Shown here: positions 18,101 through 26,598 of the stretch, piece after piece
How positions within the stretch are numbered: the first letter of the stretch is position 1
How the letters are laid out: each line of letters opens with the position of its first letter
DNA from: Methanobacterium_D sp040373355
Lineage (GTDB): Archaea; Methanobacteriota; Methanobacteria; Methanobacteriales; Methanobacteriaceae
Length of the DNA: 64,000 bases
Direction of reading: 5' to 3'
NCBI RefSeq assembly: GCF_047495555.1
Contig: NZ_CP166866.1
Location: 868,001-932,000 of the forward strand
The notes under the pieces: generated by a model
Told to the model about the DNA's origin: nothing
What the model saw: only the letters and a program-made list of their open reading frames with translations
Databases searched by the model: none
Made by a program: the position numbers and the translations under genes

Positions 18101-19117
18101 CTAAGAATTTTTAGTAATTTTTTCAATTACACTGGTTCCAAAGTAAGGGAGCATAGCAACACCTATGATAGAAGTCATCCAGAATGAAATTAGCCTTTCT
18201 ACGAGTGTTGCACCTGCACTTATTGATGGAGGCACCCCTGCAGCTGAAAAGAGTATTATCATGATTCCATCAACTGTTCCTAAACCTCCAGGAAGAAGTG
18301 GAAGTAATCCCACTAAAGTTGATATTATAAATATTTCTGCAATTATTAGAAGGGATACATCAACATTGAATGCAGAAAATACAACATAAACTCTTACTAT
18401 TTCAAGAATCCAGATTAAAAATGAAAGTGGAAGACCATATAATAGCACATCTCTATCTTTTATCATAGTATGCATACTATTTTGAAAATCATGAATTGCT
18501 TTTAGCGCTTTTTCTTCCAGCCTGCTTCTATCCTTTTTAGAAAATCTTTTAATAAGCCCTACAATCCATAATGAAACTCTACGTCCAAATTCAAGATTGA
18601 ATGACATGTATAATGCTATTATAAAAATTGTAACTAAAACTACTACAGCTAATATAAGTGTATATACTGCATAATCTGGCAGATCCAGATAAAAAACAGC
18701 GGCAATTATGGTAATAACAGCCAAAACCATAAACGGAAATGTATCAAGTCCTCTATCTGCTATGACTGTTGCAAAAGACTTTTCAAATGGAGAAGCAGAA
18801 TATTTACTTAATATATAACCACGTATTGGCTCTCCACCTCCACGTGCACTTGGAGTTAAGTTATTAATAGCTAATCCCACCATAAGCATTGGAAAAAGGT
18901 GAATTTTCCGAACTGAAATATCTACAGGTTTTATAGTTATTGACCATCTCCATGTCCATAAAAAGTAAATCATTAATTGTATAATAACTGCAAAGGCAAG
19001 ATAAAATGGATTAGCAAGTACAATAGCACTTTCAATTTTATCCGGTCCTATAAACAAAATCATACCTATAAGAATAGCAATTCCAACTGCTATGAGAATT
19101 AAAGCTTTATGTTTCAT
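18101..19117 (-). CDS. AglD/MprF-like flippase-type membrane protein (UPF0104)
   Basis: Polytopic protein of 338 residues with about eight helices. NNLTPSARGGGEPIRGYIL at about 88-106 and LLPGGLGTVDG near 280 are the conserved motifs of the lysylphosphatidylglycerol-synthase membrane-domain / AglD family. Members are thought to move lipid-linked or polyprenyl-linked substrates. Likely cell-envelope role; substrate unknown. Confidence 0.78.
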   Translation of the reverse strand: MKHKALILIAVGIAILIGMILFIGPDKIESAIVLANPFYLAFAVIIQLMIYFLWTWRWSITIKPVDISVRKIHLFPMLMVGLAINNLTPSARGGGEPIRGYILSKYSASPFEKSFATVIADRGLDTFPFMVLAVITIIAAVFYLDLPDYAVYTLILAVVVLVTIFIIALYMSFNLEFGRRVSLWIVGLIKRFSKKDRSRLEEKALKAIHDFQNSMHTMIKDRDVLLYGLPLSFLIWILEIVRVYVVFSAFNVDVSLLIIAEIFIISTLVGLLPLLPGGLGTVDGIMIILFSAAGVPPSISAGATLVERLISFWMTSIIGVAMLPYFGTSVIEKITKNS

Positions 19118-19146
19118 GATTTTTCCATTGCTAAATTAGTAATGAT

Positions 19147-19632
19147 TTATATTTTTACTATTTCATAGCTCAAGTCTTCAAGATCAAGCAATAAAATAGT
19201 TTTTTCTCCGGTTAAATATCCACATGCTTCTCCCGGATTTATCATCATGCATTTTCCTTCTTTTTTTATCTCTAACTTATGAGTGTGTCCGCGCACTACA
19301 AGATCATATTTCCCGCTTTTAACCAGCGCATCAATGATAGATTCATTTGTACCGTGATTAACGGCAATTTTTCTATTATTGAATTCAAATTCTATTAAAC
19401 TTTCTAGAAGACATATGTCCTTATAAAAATATCTTAAGCCATCTCTTTCTCCATCATTATTTCCAAAAACAGCTTTAAATTCACATTTAAGTTTTTTAAA
19501 TTCTTTTGATGTAAATGGGGAAATTAAATCTCCAGCATGTATTACCATTTCCACATCAGCTTCATTAAACACCTTGACTGCTTTTTTAATAGCATTTATA
19601 TTGTCATGTGAATCTGACATTATTCCTATCAT
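19147..19632 (-). CDS. MJ0936/YfcE-type metallophosphodiesterase
   Basis: Calcineurin-like phosphoesterase of 161 residues. Metal ligands are visible in order: SDSHDN at 6-11, HAGD, FGNNDGE, NHGT and GHTHK. Length and arrangement match the small MJ0936-type archaeal phosphodiesterases, which act on nucleotide-type phosphodiesters in vitro; the natural substrate is unknown. Confidence 0.88.
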   Translation of the reverse strand: MIGIMSDSHDNINAIKKAVKVFNEADVEMVIHAGDLISPFTSKEFKKLKCEFKAVFGNNDGERDGLRYFYKDICLLESLIEFEFNNRKIAVNHGTNESIIDALVKSGKYDLVVRGHTHKLEIKKEGKCMMINPGEACGYLTGEKTILLLDLEDLSYEIVKI

Positions 19633-19692
19633 ACAAATAATTTATGTGGCTATTTTATAAAATAATGATCGAATGAAATTTCAAAAACATAC

Positions 19693-19741
19693 ATTTATAT
19701 AGGTTCAATACTAACACTAAGTAAGCCATCTAGGTGGCTTA
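19693..19741 (+). promoter_or_regulatory. TATA box and 5'-end stem-loop of the TRAM gene
   Basis: TATA box ATTTATATA at 19693-19701 places transcription start near 19722. That is where a perfect 7-bp inverted repeat TAAGCCA (19722-19728) / TGGCTTA (19735-19741) begins. The mRNA would thus open with a stem-loop just ahead of its ribosome-binding site. Confidence 0.5.
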
Positions 19742-19756
19742 TTAGGATGTGATGAA

Positions 19757-20017
19757 TTGTTTAGAAATAATTACGGAAGAGATAATTTCTCAGATAGAGG
19801 ACCTTCTTCTCCTATAAACGTAGGAGAGGAATACGATGTTAAAATTGAAGATGTTGGAAGAGATGGCGACGGTATCGCAAGAATCGAAGGATACGTTGTA
19901 TTCGTTTCAGGCGCCAAACTCGGAGATGAAGTTAAAATTAAAATTAATTCAACAAGAAGAAACTTTGGATTTGCTGACGTAGTAGAAGGCGCTTCTGAAG
20001 AAGAAATCGTTGAATAA
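19757..20017 (+). CDS. Small TRAM-domain RNA-binding protein
   Basis: Protein of 86 residues: a disordered N-terminal part (about 1-25) then a TRAM domain with VGRDGDGIARIEGYVVFVSG and KLGDEVKIKI. Small TRAM proteins are abundant RNA chaperones in archaea, proposed to replace bacterial cold-shock proteins. Start is TTG at 19757, with GTGATG just upstream. Codon use is cleaner than in neighbouring genes, suggesting high expression. The leader has a 5' stem-loop. Confidence 0.88.
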   Translation: MFRNNYGRDNFSDRGPSSPINVGEEYDVKIEDVGRDGDGIARIEGYVVFVSGAKLGDEVKIKINSTRRNFGFADVVEGASEEEIVE

Positions 20018-20392
20018 ATTAGCTTTAAATTAAATTTAAGTTTCTGAATTTATTTCAATTACTTTAAATTTTTTATAAAATCCATTATTTGGCTTATGCC
20101 GTTGGGTTTATCCACATTTAATTTATTGACATTTTAATTTACATTTAATTTATTTTTATTTTTTTTAATTAAGTTACAATTGATTTTTGTTTAAAGATTA
20201 TTTTATAATACTTATAAATTAAATACGGCATATTTTATAGGTTATTTGTTTTTAAAAGGCAATTTAATTACAATTTTTCATTTTCCAGTAAAAATTTTAT
20301 TTTATTGTTTATTAACCTTTCATTATAATAGTTAGTTTTTACATAATTATTTACAAAGATTAAAAATTTATTCGGATAACGGAGGTTAAACG
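20018..20392. other. AT-rich intergenic region
   Basis: 375 nt between the TRAM and stomatin genes. I see only promoter-like AT-rich sequence, with GGAGG 7 nt before the stomatin ATG. No open frame or strong structure. Confidence 0.6.
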
Positions 20393-21157
20393 ATGGATTT
20401 GATAACTCTTATTATCATAGGAATCGTTGTTTTAATTATTTTGGGACTTTCAATACGTATAGTAAATCAATATGAACGTGGAGTAGTATTTCGACTTGGG
20501 AAAGTTATTGGAGTAAAGGATCCTGGGCTTCGCCTTATCATTCCTGTAGTTGATAGGATGGTTAAGGTATCTCTTAGGATTGTCACTATGCCTATTCCAT
20601 CTCAGAATATAATTACTCAGGATAATGTTTCAATTGACGTAGCTGCTGTAGCTTACTTTAAAGTGGTTGATGCCTATAACGCAGTTGTTGCAATTGAAAA
20701 CTATAACCGAGCTGTAAATCAGATTGCACAGACTACAATGAGAAACGTTATTGGTCAGTTTCTTTTAGATGATGTTTTATCGTCCACCACTAAAATTAAT
20801 GAAAAGATTAAGGAAATTATTGATAAACACAGTGAACCATGGGGAGTACAAATTACTGCAGTAGAAATTAAAGATATTAAACTTCCTGAGACAATGCAGA
20901 GAGCAATGGCAAGACAAGCAGAAGCTGAAAGGGATAAAAGAGCTAAAATCATTGCTGCAGAAGGTGAATTTTTATCTGCTGCAAAACTTGGTGAAGCTGC
21001 AGATGTTATTGAAGCACATCCAGTAGCTCTTCAACTTAGAAACTTACAGGTTTTAAATGAAATAGCAAATGAAAAGAATTCTACAATTATTTTCCCTGCT
21101 CAGTTCATGTCTACAATAAGAGAATTGAAAAACTTTTTGAATTATGAAGAGAAATAG
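20393..21157 (+). CDS. SPFH/Band 7 stomatin-like protein
   Basis: Membrane-anchored scaffold of 254 residues. One N-terminal helix, then QYERGVVFRLGKVIGVKDPG, typical of stomatin, and a C-terminal coiled region rich in Ala/Glu (MARQAEAERDKRAKIIAAEG). Such proteins organise membrane microdomains, often with an NfeD partner; no nfeD is beside it. GGAGG precedes the ATG. Confidence 0.92.
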   Translation: MDLITLIIIGIVVLIILGLSIRIVNQYERGVVFRLGKVIGVKDPGLRLIIPVVDRMVKVSLRIVTMPIPSQNIITQDNVSIDVAAVAYFKVVDAYNAVVAIENYNRAVNQIAQTTMRNVIGQFLLDDVLSSTTKINEKIKEIIDKHSEPWGVQITAVEIKDIKLPETMQRAMARQAEAERDKRAKIIAAEGEFLSAAKLGEAADVIEAHPVALQLRNLQVLNEIANEKNSTIIFPAQFMSTIRELKNFLNYEEK

Positions 21158-21181
21158 GGCTTTAGAGTTTTAAGCCTTATT
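21153..21181 (+). terminator. Stomatin-gene terminator overlapping its stop codon
   Basis: 10-bp stem AATAGGGCTT / AAGCCTTATT with one G-T pair and a 9-nt loop, containing the TAG stop (21155-21157). T-rich sequence follows. Confidence 0.6.
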
Positions 21182-21299
21182 TATTCTCTTTTAGAATATG
21201 TTTAAATGAATTTACTTTTTTAATTTAAACACTAAATTGTCCTATTTTATTAATGATTAAATTTATAAACGTTGCTAGATATTACTTAATACGATATCG

Positions 21300-22730
21300 A
21301 TGATCGGGAAGTTTAGAAGAAAGGATTTTTATATAATTTCAGAGCAACTAGGCTTAATAATGGTAGGTATAGGGGTAGTTACATTAATACCTATTTTAGT
21401 CGCACTTATTTATAGGGAAACTAATTATATTTCATTTTTAATTCCATCAGGATTCTCTATTTTGTTAGGTTTTGGTTTAAGGAGGTTATTTGCCGGTAGG
21501 GGCAATAATATACGACTTAAGCACGGAATGATAATTGCTGCAGTGGCATGGCTTTGGGCAGCGTTAATTGGAAGTTTAATATTAATGCAAGCTACTGATA
21601 TTAGCTTTTTAAATGCTTATTTTGAGAGCATGTCTGCATGGACCGGAAGTGGTCTTACAATATTTACTAATGTAGAAATACTCCCTAAATCCGTTTTATT
21701 TTTAAGAAGTATTGAACAGTGGATTGGAGGATTAGGCGTAGTTATTGTAGTTATAGGGATACTTATAAGGCCAGGGACATCTGCTGCAAGGTTATATAAA
21801 TCTGAGGCAAGAGAAGAAAAAATAAAACCCAATATTATTGGAACCGTAAAGACAATATGGTGGATTTACATCTTTTATACAGTTTTAGGGGTTATTTTGT
21901 ATATAATTGCGGGAATGCCTATTTTCGACGCTATTAATAATACATTTACCAATTTAGCAACTGGCGGAATGTCAATTAAAAATAACAATATTGGATCTTA
22001 TGGAAGCGACTTAATTTATATAATAACTATATTTTTAATGATTCTTGGAGGTACAAGCTTTTTAGTCCATTATAGGGCTTTAAAAGGTAATATTAAATAT
22101 GTACTTAGAGATATCCAATTCCAAGTAATGATAATTTTCATTATTATGTTTTCAATTCTTTTAATTTCAAATGCTAAATTTTTACCTATAAACGCGGTTT
22201 TTAGTGTGGTATCTGCAATAACATGTACTGGTTCTAGTATTCCTCCATTAGATATAATGGTTGCATGGCCTCAATATGCAAAGATAGTGCTTATTGGCTT
22301 AATGATAACTGGAGCAGCTGCAGGTTCTACAACGGGGGCAATAAAATTAATAAGAATAGTAACGGTAATTAAAGGAATTTATTGGGAAATTTTAAGAATA
22401 ATAGCTCCTGAAGGCTCAGTTATACCTAAAAAAATATCTAATAAACCAGTTAGTGATGTAGAAATTAAAGAAGCGAGTTCTTATGTTTTTATTTATTTTA
22501 TTTTCATTTTCATATCCTGGTTAGTATTTGTACATTTTGGATACGATGCACTAAATTCATTATACGAAATATGTTCTGCTCAAGGAAATGTAGGACTTTC
22601 CATGGGTATCACTTCGCCAACAATGCCTCAGATACCTCAGATGTTCTTAATATTTAATATGTGGATTGGAAGATTAGAAATAATTCCGGTATTGATTTTA
22701 TTAAGAACTGCAATAGGTTTAGTTAAATAA
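21300..22730 (+). CDS. trkH: Trk-type potassium uptake membrane protein TrkH/KtrB
   Basis: K+ translocating subunit, 476 residues. Four pore-loop repeats are visible through motifs such as SAWTGSGLTIF, NLATGGMSI, CTGSSIPPL with GAAAGSTTGAIK, and SAQGNVGLSMG. The gating partner, TrkA, is encoded 135 nt downstream on the same strand. No ribosome-binding site precedes the ATG, and a TATA box (about 21261-21269) lies roughly 35 nt upstream, so the mRNA may be nearly leaderless. Confidence 0.93.
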   Translation: MIGKFRRKDFYIISEQLGLIMVGIGVVTLIPILVALIYRETNYISFLIPSGFSILLGFGLRRLFAGRGNNIRLKHGMIIAAVAWLWAALIGSLILMQATDISFLNAYFESMSAWTGSGLTIFTNVEILPKSVLFLRSIEQWIGGLGVVIVVIGILIRPGTSAARLYKSEAREEKIKPNIIGTVKTIWWIYIFYTVLGVILYIIAGMPIFDAINNTFTNLATGGMSIKNNNIGSYGSDLIYIITIFLMILGGTSFLVHYRALKGNIKYVLRDIQFQVMIIFIIMFSILLISNAKFLPINAVFSVVSAITCTGSSIPPLDIMVAWPQYAKIVLIGLMITGAAAGSTTGAIKLIRIVTVIKGIYWEILRIIAPEGSVIPKKISNKPVSDVEIKEASSYVFIYFIFIFISWLVFVHFGYDALNSLYEICSAQGNVGLSMGITSPTMPQIPQMFLIFNMWIGRLEIIPVLILLRTAIGLVK

Positions 22731-22865
22731 AATTTAGGGAACAAGCTTTTATACTATGACAAGAAATATTTGAAAGTCAATAGTTTAAAAAATAAATTAA
22801 GGATTTACTAAATATTTTATAAATTTTAATTATAAACATTTAATTTAAGTTTTGAAGGTGTAAAA

Positions 22866-23516
22866 ATGTATATAGTTATAATGGGTGCAGGAAGAGTTGG
22901 ATTGAACCTAGCATCTAATTTAGTGGGCAGGGGACACGATGTTACCCTAATAGAAAATGATGATAACTTATGTGGTAATGCAGCCGCTGAACTGGATGCT
23001 TTAGTTATCTGTGGTAATGGTACTGACACAAGAACGCTTGAAGAGGCTAATGTGGCTGATGCAGATGTTTTCGTAGCTGCAACTGGTAATGATGAGGCAA
23101 ATCTTCTCTCATGTATACTTGTAAAACAATTTGAGATTAATAAGGTTATTGCAAGGCTCAGCAACCCTGATCATGAAGAAGCTTTTAAAAAGGTAGGTAT
23201 TGACGATGTTATAAGTCCTGAACTTACTGCAGCAGGATACCTTGAAAAAATAATAACCAGACCTAAAGTGGCTGATTTAATTGTTATTGGAAAGGGGGAT
23301 GCGGAAATTCTGGATATTACTGTAAAAAATAAGAAAATTATTGGTAAACGAGTAGGAGATATAAGTCCAACAGATGACTCAATAATTGTTGCATTATATA
23401 AAAATGGAGAATTAACAATTCCTAAGGCAGATATGGTTTTAAATGAAGGAGATAAAATATCAATTCTTGTTAAAACAGAAGCTGTAAAGGATATAGTTAA
23501 AATGTGTACAAAATAA
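22866..23516 (+). CDS. trkA: Trk potassium uptake regulatory subunit TrkA/KtrA
   Basis: Cytoplasmic RCK protein of 216 residues: a Rossmann domain (MGAGRVGLNLASNL, acidic VTLIENDD) that binds NAD(H)/ATP, then a TrkA-C domain (about 135-216, LDITVKNKKIIGKRVGDI). It gates TrkH. AGGTG precedes the ATG. One Rossmann/TrkA-C unit is present, as in the archaeal and KtrA type, not the doubled E. coli form. Confidence 0.93.
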   Translation: MYIVIMGAGRVGLNLASNLVGRGHDVTLIENDDNLCGNAAAELDALVICGNGTDTRTLEEANVADADVFVAATGNDEANLLSCILVKQFEINKVIARLSNPDHEEAFKKVGIDDVISPELTAAGYLEKIITRPKVADLIVIGKGDAEILDITVKNKKIIGKRVGDISPTDDSIIVALYKNGELTIPKADMVLNEGDKISILVKTEAVKDIVKMCTK

Positions 23517-23564
23517 AGTTTATATATGGTCTAATCGATTATTAACTGGAGATTTTAAGATAAC

Positions 23565-24509
23565 ATGGATTTTTTCACCCATTTTTTAGTTCCTTTTATC
23601 ATACTTTTTGCTCTTAAAAGTAAGAGCAAGCTTGAAGGGGCTTTTGGTGGTATATCAATTGATTTTGATACTATATTTATAGCGTGGATTGGCTTTTTAG
23701 TTCCGTATCTATTTGTTTTTTCACATAGGGGGATAACGCACTCTTTTATCTTTGCAGCAGTAACGTCTACAATTTTTTTATTTGTAATTTCTAGAAAACA
23801 GATAAATGGTCTTATTGGATGGATAATAAGACGTGATATATCGGTTGAATTTACATGGAAAACTGTAGGAATAGCCTATTTCGGTGCATTAACTCATTTA
23901 TTCCTTGATTCTCTAACGTCAAGAGGTATTCCTCTTTTATATCCATTTACACTTGAAAGATTCAGTGCTGAAATTTATTATTATATTGATACAACCACAG
24001 CAGTAATTGCACTCATAGTTTTAATAATTCTATACTTAAAACTAGATATGAAATATAAGAAGGCCGCGATGGCAATTTTCATGATTATTTTAATCTCTCT
24101 TGGGGGTATAAGGTTTTATGAAAAATCAAATGCTCTTACTGAAAACTCCGTAAGCGATGACCTTGTCTACTCTGCTGCATATCCTAATGTGAACCCTTTC
24201 AAATGGACCATTGTAGAGAGCGACTCTGGAAACAACACTTATCATTCATTTGTTTATAACACGTGGAATAAAGAGAAATCCAAAGAAAAAACAGTTCAGA
24301 GCCTTACGGTTACTGGTGGAAGTATTCAATCGGCTCAAGACGCCATTAAAAAGTCAAATGAGCTTCCTGAAGTTCAAAATTTTAAATGGGATGCATTTTA
24401 TCCATGTATAAATGCCAGTTATAATGGGACAGTCTGGAAATTGACATATTTCGATGTTTTTGATACTGGATACCATAACGACAATATAACTGTCTATATT
24501 CAAAATTAA
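23565..24509 (+). CDS. YdjM-like membrane-bound metal-dependent hydrolase with extracellular C-terminal domain
   Basis: Protein of 314 residues. The N-terminal membrane half has the YdjM residues SIDFD, HRGITHSFIF and THLFLDSLTSRGIPLLYPF. A last helix near 165-185 leads to a soluble domain of about 120 residues outside the membrane. It has its own TATA box (TTTATATAT) in the 48-nt gap after trkA. Substrate unknown. It converges on the MBL-fold gene with only 7 nt between. Confidence 0.78.
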   Translation: MDFFTHFLVPFIILFALKSKSKLEGAFGGISIDFDTIFIAWIGFLVPYLFVFSHRGITHSFIFAAVTSTIFLFVISRKQINGLIGWIIRRDISVEFTWKTVGIAYFGALTHLFLDSLTSRGIPLLYPFTLERFSAEIYYYIDTTTAVIALIVLIILYLKLDMKYKKAAMAIFMIILISLGGIRFYEKSNALTENSVSDDLVYSAAYPNVNPFKWTIVESDSGNNTYHSFVYNTWNKEKSKEKTVQSLTVTGGSIQSAQDAIKKSNELPEVQNFKWDAFYPCINASYNGTVWKLTYFDVFDTGYHNDNITVYIQN

Positions 24510-24516
24510 TTTCTTA

Positions 24517-25140
24517 CTAGATGCCATCGATAATCTTTTTTGATAATTTTATGTGCTCTGAACCATTTTCAACTGCAGGACCGTGTCCTGGAAGAAGATA
24601 TTTAACTTCAAGTTCGGATAATTTTTCTATAGATTCCTTTAACTGATTTATGTTTCCGCCTATGTCAAATCGGCCAAATCCACCGTCTGCAAAAACTGTG
24701 TCTCCAGATATCAATACTTCCCCATCATAGAGGCATATTCCACCCACTGTGTGTCCGGGGGTATGAATTACTTTAAAATCATTAATTTTATCTCCCTCTT
24801 TAAGATGAAAATCAACTTTAACTGGTTCAAGAGGTTTCCCGAACATATATGCTGCAGTTGCATTTATATCTCCTTTTTCAAGTGCAGGAGCATCTGCCTC
24901 ATGAATTGCTACTTTAGCATTTACAAAGAAACGGTTTCCCCCAGTATGGTCAAAATGACAATGGGTATTTACAATTCGCTTAATATCATTTGCGATATCA
25001 AAACCTGTGTTTTTAACAGAATTAAGCACATATTCGAAGTTTTCGCCTGTTCCAGTATCAACTATAACATCATCGAATACATAAATATTAGAATCAAATC
25101 CTATACCTTCAATCATGGTGACATTGTTAAATTTTTTCAT
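24517..25140 (-). CDS. Metallo-beta-lactamase-fold hydrolase (glyoxalase II-like)
   Basis: Small MBL-fold enzyme of 207 residues with the full metal site: THCHFDHTGGN near 60-70, HTPGHTVGGICL, SGDTVFADGGFGR and LLPGHGP. Length fits glyoxalase-II-like hydrolases of archaea. Substrate not determinable from sequence. Confidence 0.87.
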   Translation of the reverse strand: MKKFNNVTMIEGIGFDSNIYVFDDVIVDTGTGENFEYVLNSVKNTGFDIANDIKRIVNTHCHFDHTGGNRFFVNAKVAIHEADAPALEKGDINATAAYMFGKPLEPVKVDFHLKEGDKINDFKVIHTPGHTVGGICLYDGEVLISGDTVFADGGFGRFDIGGNINQLKESIEKLSELEVKYLLPGHGPAVENGSEHIKLSKKIIDGI

Positions 25141-25231
25141 CCAATCACGCTCTTTTTAATAAAATTAAGAATTTAAAATAAGTTATATTTAACGGATTTA
25201 GAAATTTATGTATATATTAAAAATAATAAAG

Positions 25232-25378
<147 letters not shown>

Positions 25379-25394
25379 TAATGAATGTTTAAAA

Positions 25395-25473
<79 letters not shown>

Positions 25474-25510
25474 ATAAACATTGGGCATTAGTTACATTGT
25501 ATTGTATTGG

Positions 25511-25520
25511 TATTTAAACC
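25511..25520 (-). promoter_or_regulatory. TATA box for the tRNA-Cys/tRNA-Trp unit
   Basis: Minus strand reads GGTTTAAATA, about 40 nt ahead of mature tRNA-Cys; start would be near 25490, leaving a short 5' leader for RNase P. Confidence 0.5.
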
Positions 25521-25652
25521 TTACGGAGAAGGTAATCAGAAATTTAAAATATTTATCTAAAGTAGAGAACCTATTTTAAAGCTATTGATGTTGATATTTA
25601 TACTTTTTGAGTGAATATGTTGTTAAAAAATAATAAAAATAAATTCTTGAAT

Positions 25653-26261
25653 TTATTCTAAAAGAATATCTTCGATATTTAGCCTTTTTCGAGCTTTAGG
25701 ATATTCATCAGGATAACCAACAGGTAAAAGCGCTACAGGATAAATATTTTCATCCCAATTAAAAATTTCTCTTATTTTATCTTCTTCAATTAATCGTATC
25801 CAGCAAGTACCTAAATCAAAATCTAAGGCCCTTAATACCATATGCTCAATTGCAATTGCAACGTTAGCTGCAATTCTTGGACCTATTTCATTAATACTCA
25901 TTTCTTTAATGTCTTGAGAAGTATTACACAGAATATTTACAATTCTATCTTCGAGTGCACCTATTCTACCAAGGTCCTGTACTCCAGAAGCTGTCCCTGA
26001 AATATAGCCTGAAATATCTGCACAGCAAACTATTACTACTGGGGCTTTTGCTATAAATGCTTGATTATGAGATGCTTCTGCAAGTTTGATTTTGTTTTCA
26101 TTATTTTTGACTATTTTAAAGCGCCATGGCTGTGCATTGCACCCTGAAGGTGCTAATCTTGCAGCTTCTATTAATTCCATTATATTTTCGTCTGAAATTT
26201 TTTTATCTTTGAATTTTCTTATGCTTCGTCTTTTATCGATTGCATCTTTAGTTGTTAGCAT
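25653..26261 (-). CDS. Nitroreductase-family FMN oxidoreductase
   Basis: Protein of 202 residues that begins with RRSIRKFKDKKISDENI and APSGCNAQPWRFKIV, the FMN-binding signature, and ends with LPVGYPDEYPKARKRLNIED. These are typical of nitroreductase-family flavoproteins. The electron donor and substrate are unknown; in a methanogen F420H2 or ferredoxin are possible. It is a single gene. Confidence 0.88.
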   Translation of the reverse strand: MLTTKDAIDKRRSIRKFKDKKISDENIMELIEAARLAPSGCNAQPWRFKIVKNNENKIKLAEASHNQAFIAKAPVVIVCCADISGYISGTASGVQDLGRIGALEDRIVNILCNTSQDIKEMSINEIGPRIAANVAIAIEHMVLRALDFDLGTCWIRLIEEDKIREIFNWDENIYPVALLPVGYPDEYPKARKRLNIEDILLE

Positions 26262-26457
26262 TGTATCATCTTGAAATTTTTATGATATTAGTTATATTCT
26301 TACATTTTATCAAGAATATGTATGGATCCCATAAATAGAAGTCTTTATATTAAAAATTAATATAATTATTTCAAGGTTAACCTAATGATTAATCATTATG
26401 AAATATGTTTATATAATAATAATTCATTAGGTTATCTGTTATAAACTAGGAGGTTGA
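26262..26457. promoter_or_regulatory. Divergent promoter region (nitroreductase / DASS transporter)
   Basis: AT-rich spacer. TTTATATAA at about 26408-26416 is a good plus-strand TATA box that would start the DASS transcript near 26437, just before AGGAGGT (26449-26455). No structure beyond that was seen. Confidence 0.5.
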
Positions 26458-26555
26458 AGGAAATGTATGAAATGCATTTCCTGAACATCCAAAAATATAA
26501 TTTTTGGAGGTTACCAAATTCTTTGAATTTGGAACCCCAAAATCAGAGATTTTGG
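26458..26555 (+). repeat. Cluster of four perfect palindromes in the DASS leader
   Basis: Four 8-bp inverted repeats in 98 nt: AGGAAATG/CATTTCCT (26458-26482), CCAAAAAT/ATTTTTGG (26489-26507), CCAAATTC/GAATTTGG (26514-26532) and CCAAAATC/GATTTTGG (26537-26555). The second and fourth are each followed by AGG, forming GGAGG. The last two, joined by AACC, resemble the pair embedded in the HIT gene at 37283-37322. This looks like a mobile or lineage-specific palindromic element. Confidence 0.75.
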
Positions 26556-26564
26556 AGGCATTAG
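26463..26564 (+). CDS. Possible 33-codon leader ORF built from the palindromes
   Basis: An ATG at 26463 sits 7 nt after AGGAGGT and opens a 33-codon frame ending at TAG 26562-26564, in a different frame from the DASS gene. The peptide (MYEMHFLNIQ..., Asn/Gln/Phe-rich) is dictated by the palindromes, so it may be a by-product of insertion into the original 5' end and not a selected peptide. It could still act as an upstream ORF. Confidence 0.35.
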   Translation: MYEMHFLNIQKYNFWRLPNSLNLEPQNQRFWRH

Positions 26565-26598
26565 GACGAATATTAATATTAATTTAAAGAACTTAGGC

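Noticed and set aside
26560..26562. ATT as a start codon for the DASS transporter
   Set aside because: GGAGG ends only one base before it, too close for initiation, unlike the two ATT cases reported.
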